Origin: Candidatus Poribacteria bacterium | Lineage (GTDB): Bacteria > Poribacteria > WGA-4E > GCA-2687025 | Reading direction: 5' to 3' | NCBI GenBank assembly: GCA_002687025.1 | Contig: NYZG01000308.1 | Coordinates: 1-14,400, forward strand | DNA: 14,400 nucleotides | Shown here: positions 12,575 to 14,400 of the stretch, one piece after another | How the letters are laid out: each line of letters begins with the position of its first letter | Position numbering within the stretch: the stretch's first letter is position 1 | Made by a program: the position numbers and the translations under genes | Notes under the pieces: generated by a model | Seen by the model: only the letters and a program-made list of their open reading frames with translations | The model's database searches: none | Told to the model about the DNA's origin: nothing

Positions 12575-14400
12575 CGGTTCCAAATCACCACCACCTGCCG
12601 TTCCTGAGCGTATCCGCAGTCCACCTGCACGATGTAAGCGCCATTCGGCAGCGTGCGCCCCATGTCATCGCGACCGTCCCACGGCACGGCGTGCTCGCCC
12701 GGGCTCGACTGCGTGTCCGCCAGCCGTCGGGCCAGCCGGCCCGCCTGGTTGTAGACGCGTATCCGCACGCGGGCCGCCTCGCGAACAGAGAACGTCACAG
12801 AAGCCTGCCGCGGCAGATCTCCGCCCAGAGGGGAGAACGCCCTCGGCTGGCATTTCAGCCGCAAGGCCACGTCTGCCGCCGCGAACGCCGCTGGCTCGGG
12901 GATGAGCGCGTAGCGTCCCAGCCGGAAGACCCGCGTCCGCACCCACCCAGCATCGTCGTCGGCCGACCCGCCAAGATAGCGCCATGCGCCCCCCGTTGCG
13001 TCCCATTCCGCGACGCCGTAGGCGGCGACCTCGCGATCCGTCGGCAGTCGGAACTCCAGGGTACCGGGCTTGCGCGGATCAAGCGCCACGCCTACGGGAT
13101 CTATGCGGATCACGCGCAATGGCCGGCGGCCCATCACGGCTTCCGCCGATTCGGCGTTCACGGTGACCGAGGGAGAGCCCGACAGCGCGTTCGGCGCGAG
13201 ACGCAGCCTAACACTCCCATCGGTCGACGACAGTACCGCGTGCCGATCGCTCCGCAGCGTTCCAGCGACGACGATCGACCGTTCGGCGACACCGGTGTGT
13301 CCGGCTTCGTCGGTCGCCACCACGCGCAGGCGCACGGCCCCAACGGCGGCCCCGGTGTCCCATGTGGCCAGTCTGCCGTCCACTACGGGGGCCGTCACGT
13401 CCTGCGCGATGGCCGTCCACTGCGTGGCCTGGCCGCCGGCAAGTAGTGTCCACTCGACCGTGTACGCTGTGAAATGCTCGTCGTCAGCGCTGCCGACAAT
13501 GTCGATGATCCCCGCGACCTGCGTCCCCGCCGCCGGCTCAGCGATGGATGCCTCGGGATCGAGGTTGTCCACCCGCACTGCGACCGTGGCCTCGGCCTCG
13601 AAGCCTACGGCGTCGACGGCGCGGACGCGCAGCGTCGCCGGCCCGTCCGTGATCGGCGTGTCCCACACCGCCAGAGCGCCGGGTGGCGGCGTTGCGCCGC
13701 GCGGATGAATCGTCTCCTCATCTGATCCGGTGCGATACGAGACCGTGTAGTAATCGAGGTTCGCGTCGTCGACGACGCCCCGTATGGCGACCGACCCCGA
13801 GACGATCGCGCCATCGGCGGGCCGTTCGATGACCACGCTTGGCGCGCCCGCGTCCACGATCACGGCGATGGGCGCTGAGATGCTCCTGTGCAGGGCCTGG
13901 TCGAGTACCACGACTCGCAAGTACCGCAGTGCCAGGCTATCGTCCGGGGTCCATAGCGCGTCGGCGGAACCGTCCGACACGACTCCGCTGGAGATCTCCG
14001 TCCACTCCTCGTCGGGAGCGTCCTTCTCGGCGGCCGTTTGCACGACGAATTCCGTCGCATGGGCGTCCAGGACAGTCGCGCGGATCTGGATGCTCTGATC
14101 CCAAGCGAAGATCGCGTTCTCCTCCGGCTCCGTTATGTCGACCGTGGCCGGCGTGTTGTCCACCGTCACCGGCACGCGCTCCTCGGATCGGTACGTGTTG
14201 TTGTCGCGGGCCTCGATGACGATCGTGTAGTCGCCGTCGTCAACCCCTTGGAGCGTGTCCCAAACCGCGATTGTGCCGTCGACAACGCTTTCCGACCCCT
14301 CGGGCACGAGTTCGTCCGAGCCGCTCGCGTGTTCGACACGGACGGTGTACCGGTCAAGCGTAGCGTCGGTGATGGTCCCCGCGATGCGCACACGGCCGCG
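12571..14400 (-). CDS. Large secreted or surface protein with tandem Ig-like repeats and FlgD-like C-terminal domain (5' end beyond window)
   Basis: 609 codons are visible and the frame stays open through the right edge, so the N-terminus and probably more repeats lie outside. Numbering from the GTG codon at 14391 as residue 1: a partial repeat (to about 80), then three Ig-like repeats of about 100 aa (81-181, 182-277, 278-376). Each opens near xxPxxxIxxP and carries WDT or WTP before a strand such as LRVRAVDAVG. A ZU5-like region follows (about 382-497; DGSVRLRLAPNAL, then RLGRYALIPE). The C-terminus (about 516-606) is FlgD-like or T9SS-CTD-like: AFSPLGGDLPRQASVTFSV, VRIRVYNQAGRL, WDGRDDMGRTLPNGAYIV. 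It is probably an exported adhesin-like or structural protein. The PorV-like neighbour suggests a type IX-like route, but no T9SS core genes are present here. Confidence 0.82.
   Translation of the reverse strand, partial: RGRVRIAGTITDATLDRYTVRVEHASGSDELVPEGSESVVDGTIAVWDTLQGVDDGDYTIVIEARDNNTYRSEERVPVTVDNTPATVDITEPEENAIFAWDQSIQIRATVLDAHATEFVVQTAAEKDAPDEEWTEISSGVVSDGSADALWTPDDSLALRYLRVVVLDQALHRSISAPIAVIVDAGAPSVVIERPADGAIVSGSVAIRGVVDDANLDYYTVSYRTGSDEETIHPRGATPPPGALAVWDTPITDGPATLRVRAVDAVGFEAEATVAVRVDNLDPEASIAEPAAGTQVAGIIDIVGSADDEHFTAYTVEWTLLAGGQATQWTAIAQDVTAPVVDGRLATWDTGAAVGAVRLRVVATDEAGHTGVAERSIVVAGTLRSDRHAVLSSTDGSVRLRLAPNALSGSPSVTVNAESAEAVMGRRPLRVIRIDPVGVALDPRKPGTLEFRLPTDREVAAYGVAEWDATGGAWRYLGGSADDDAGWVRTRVFRLGRYALIPEPAAFAAADVALRLKCQPRAFSPLGGDLPRQASVTFSVREAARVRIRVYNQAGRLARRLADTQSSPGEHAVPWDGRDDMGRTLPNGAYIVQVDCGYAQERQVVVIWNR

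Noticed and set aside
12547..13446. Plus-strand open frame of 299 codons
   Set aside because: Antisense to the Ig/ZU5/FlgD-CTD protein; His/Arg/Pro-rich translation typical of a shadow.
1..14400. tRNA, rRNA, CRISPR arrays, insertion sequences, attachment sites
   Set aside because: I saw no cloverleaf-like segments, regular direct repeats with spacers, transposase motifs or long terminal inverted repeats anywhere in the window.

Overview
The window is high-GC bacterial DNA (about two thirds G+C by eye). Every convincing gene is on the minus strand, so transcription runs from right to left. Genes are packed tightly with repeated 4-nt ATGA or GTGA stop/start overlaps. I see no tRNA, rRNA, CRISPR array or mobile element. 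Three traits suggest an uncultured FCB-type or related candidate phylum (Latescibacterota, Eisenbacteria or similar): a PorV/PorQ-like outer-membrane barrel, a surface protein with a FlgD-like C-terminal domain, and an archaeal-style UbiA lipid prenyltransferase. This placement is inference from gene content, not phylogeny.

Right block (14400 to 9573), envelope genes. A large Ig-repeat surface protein, open at the right edge, carries a ZU5-like region and a FlgD-like C-terminal domain. It overlaps a barrel protein fused to a transglutaminase-like domain with its Cys and His in place. That gene overlaps a secreted FecR-like protein carrying a second transglutaminase-like domain in which both catalytic positions are lost.

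Middle block (9541 to 4842), signalling. An extended -10 promoter precedes a CHASE2 sensor histidine kinase. Next come a possible 37-aa bridging ORF and an NtrC-type response regulator with a strongly altered GAFTGA loop. A 230-nt intergenic region then holds a well-formed sigma-54 (-24/-12) promoter in front of a group-2 sigma-70 gene. The layout suggests a relay from envelope state through kinase and regulator to an alternative sigma factor.

Left block (4845 to 1), a probable operon with its own promoter, whose -35 box overlaps the sigma stop codon. It encodes a xylose-isomerase-like TIM barrel protein, a membrane GT2 glycosyltransferase, a membrane-anchored PHP (CehA/McbA-like) hydrolase, a 34-aa small ORF coupled to a UbiA prenyltransferase of the digeranylgeranylglyceryl-phosphate-synthase type, and a ferredoxin cut by the left edge. 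UbiA plus ferredoxin suggests archaeal-type ether lipid synthesis and saturation, with a geranylgeranyl reductase expected just outside the window.

No database search could be run. Family calls rest on motifs read by eye.
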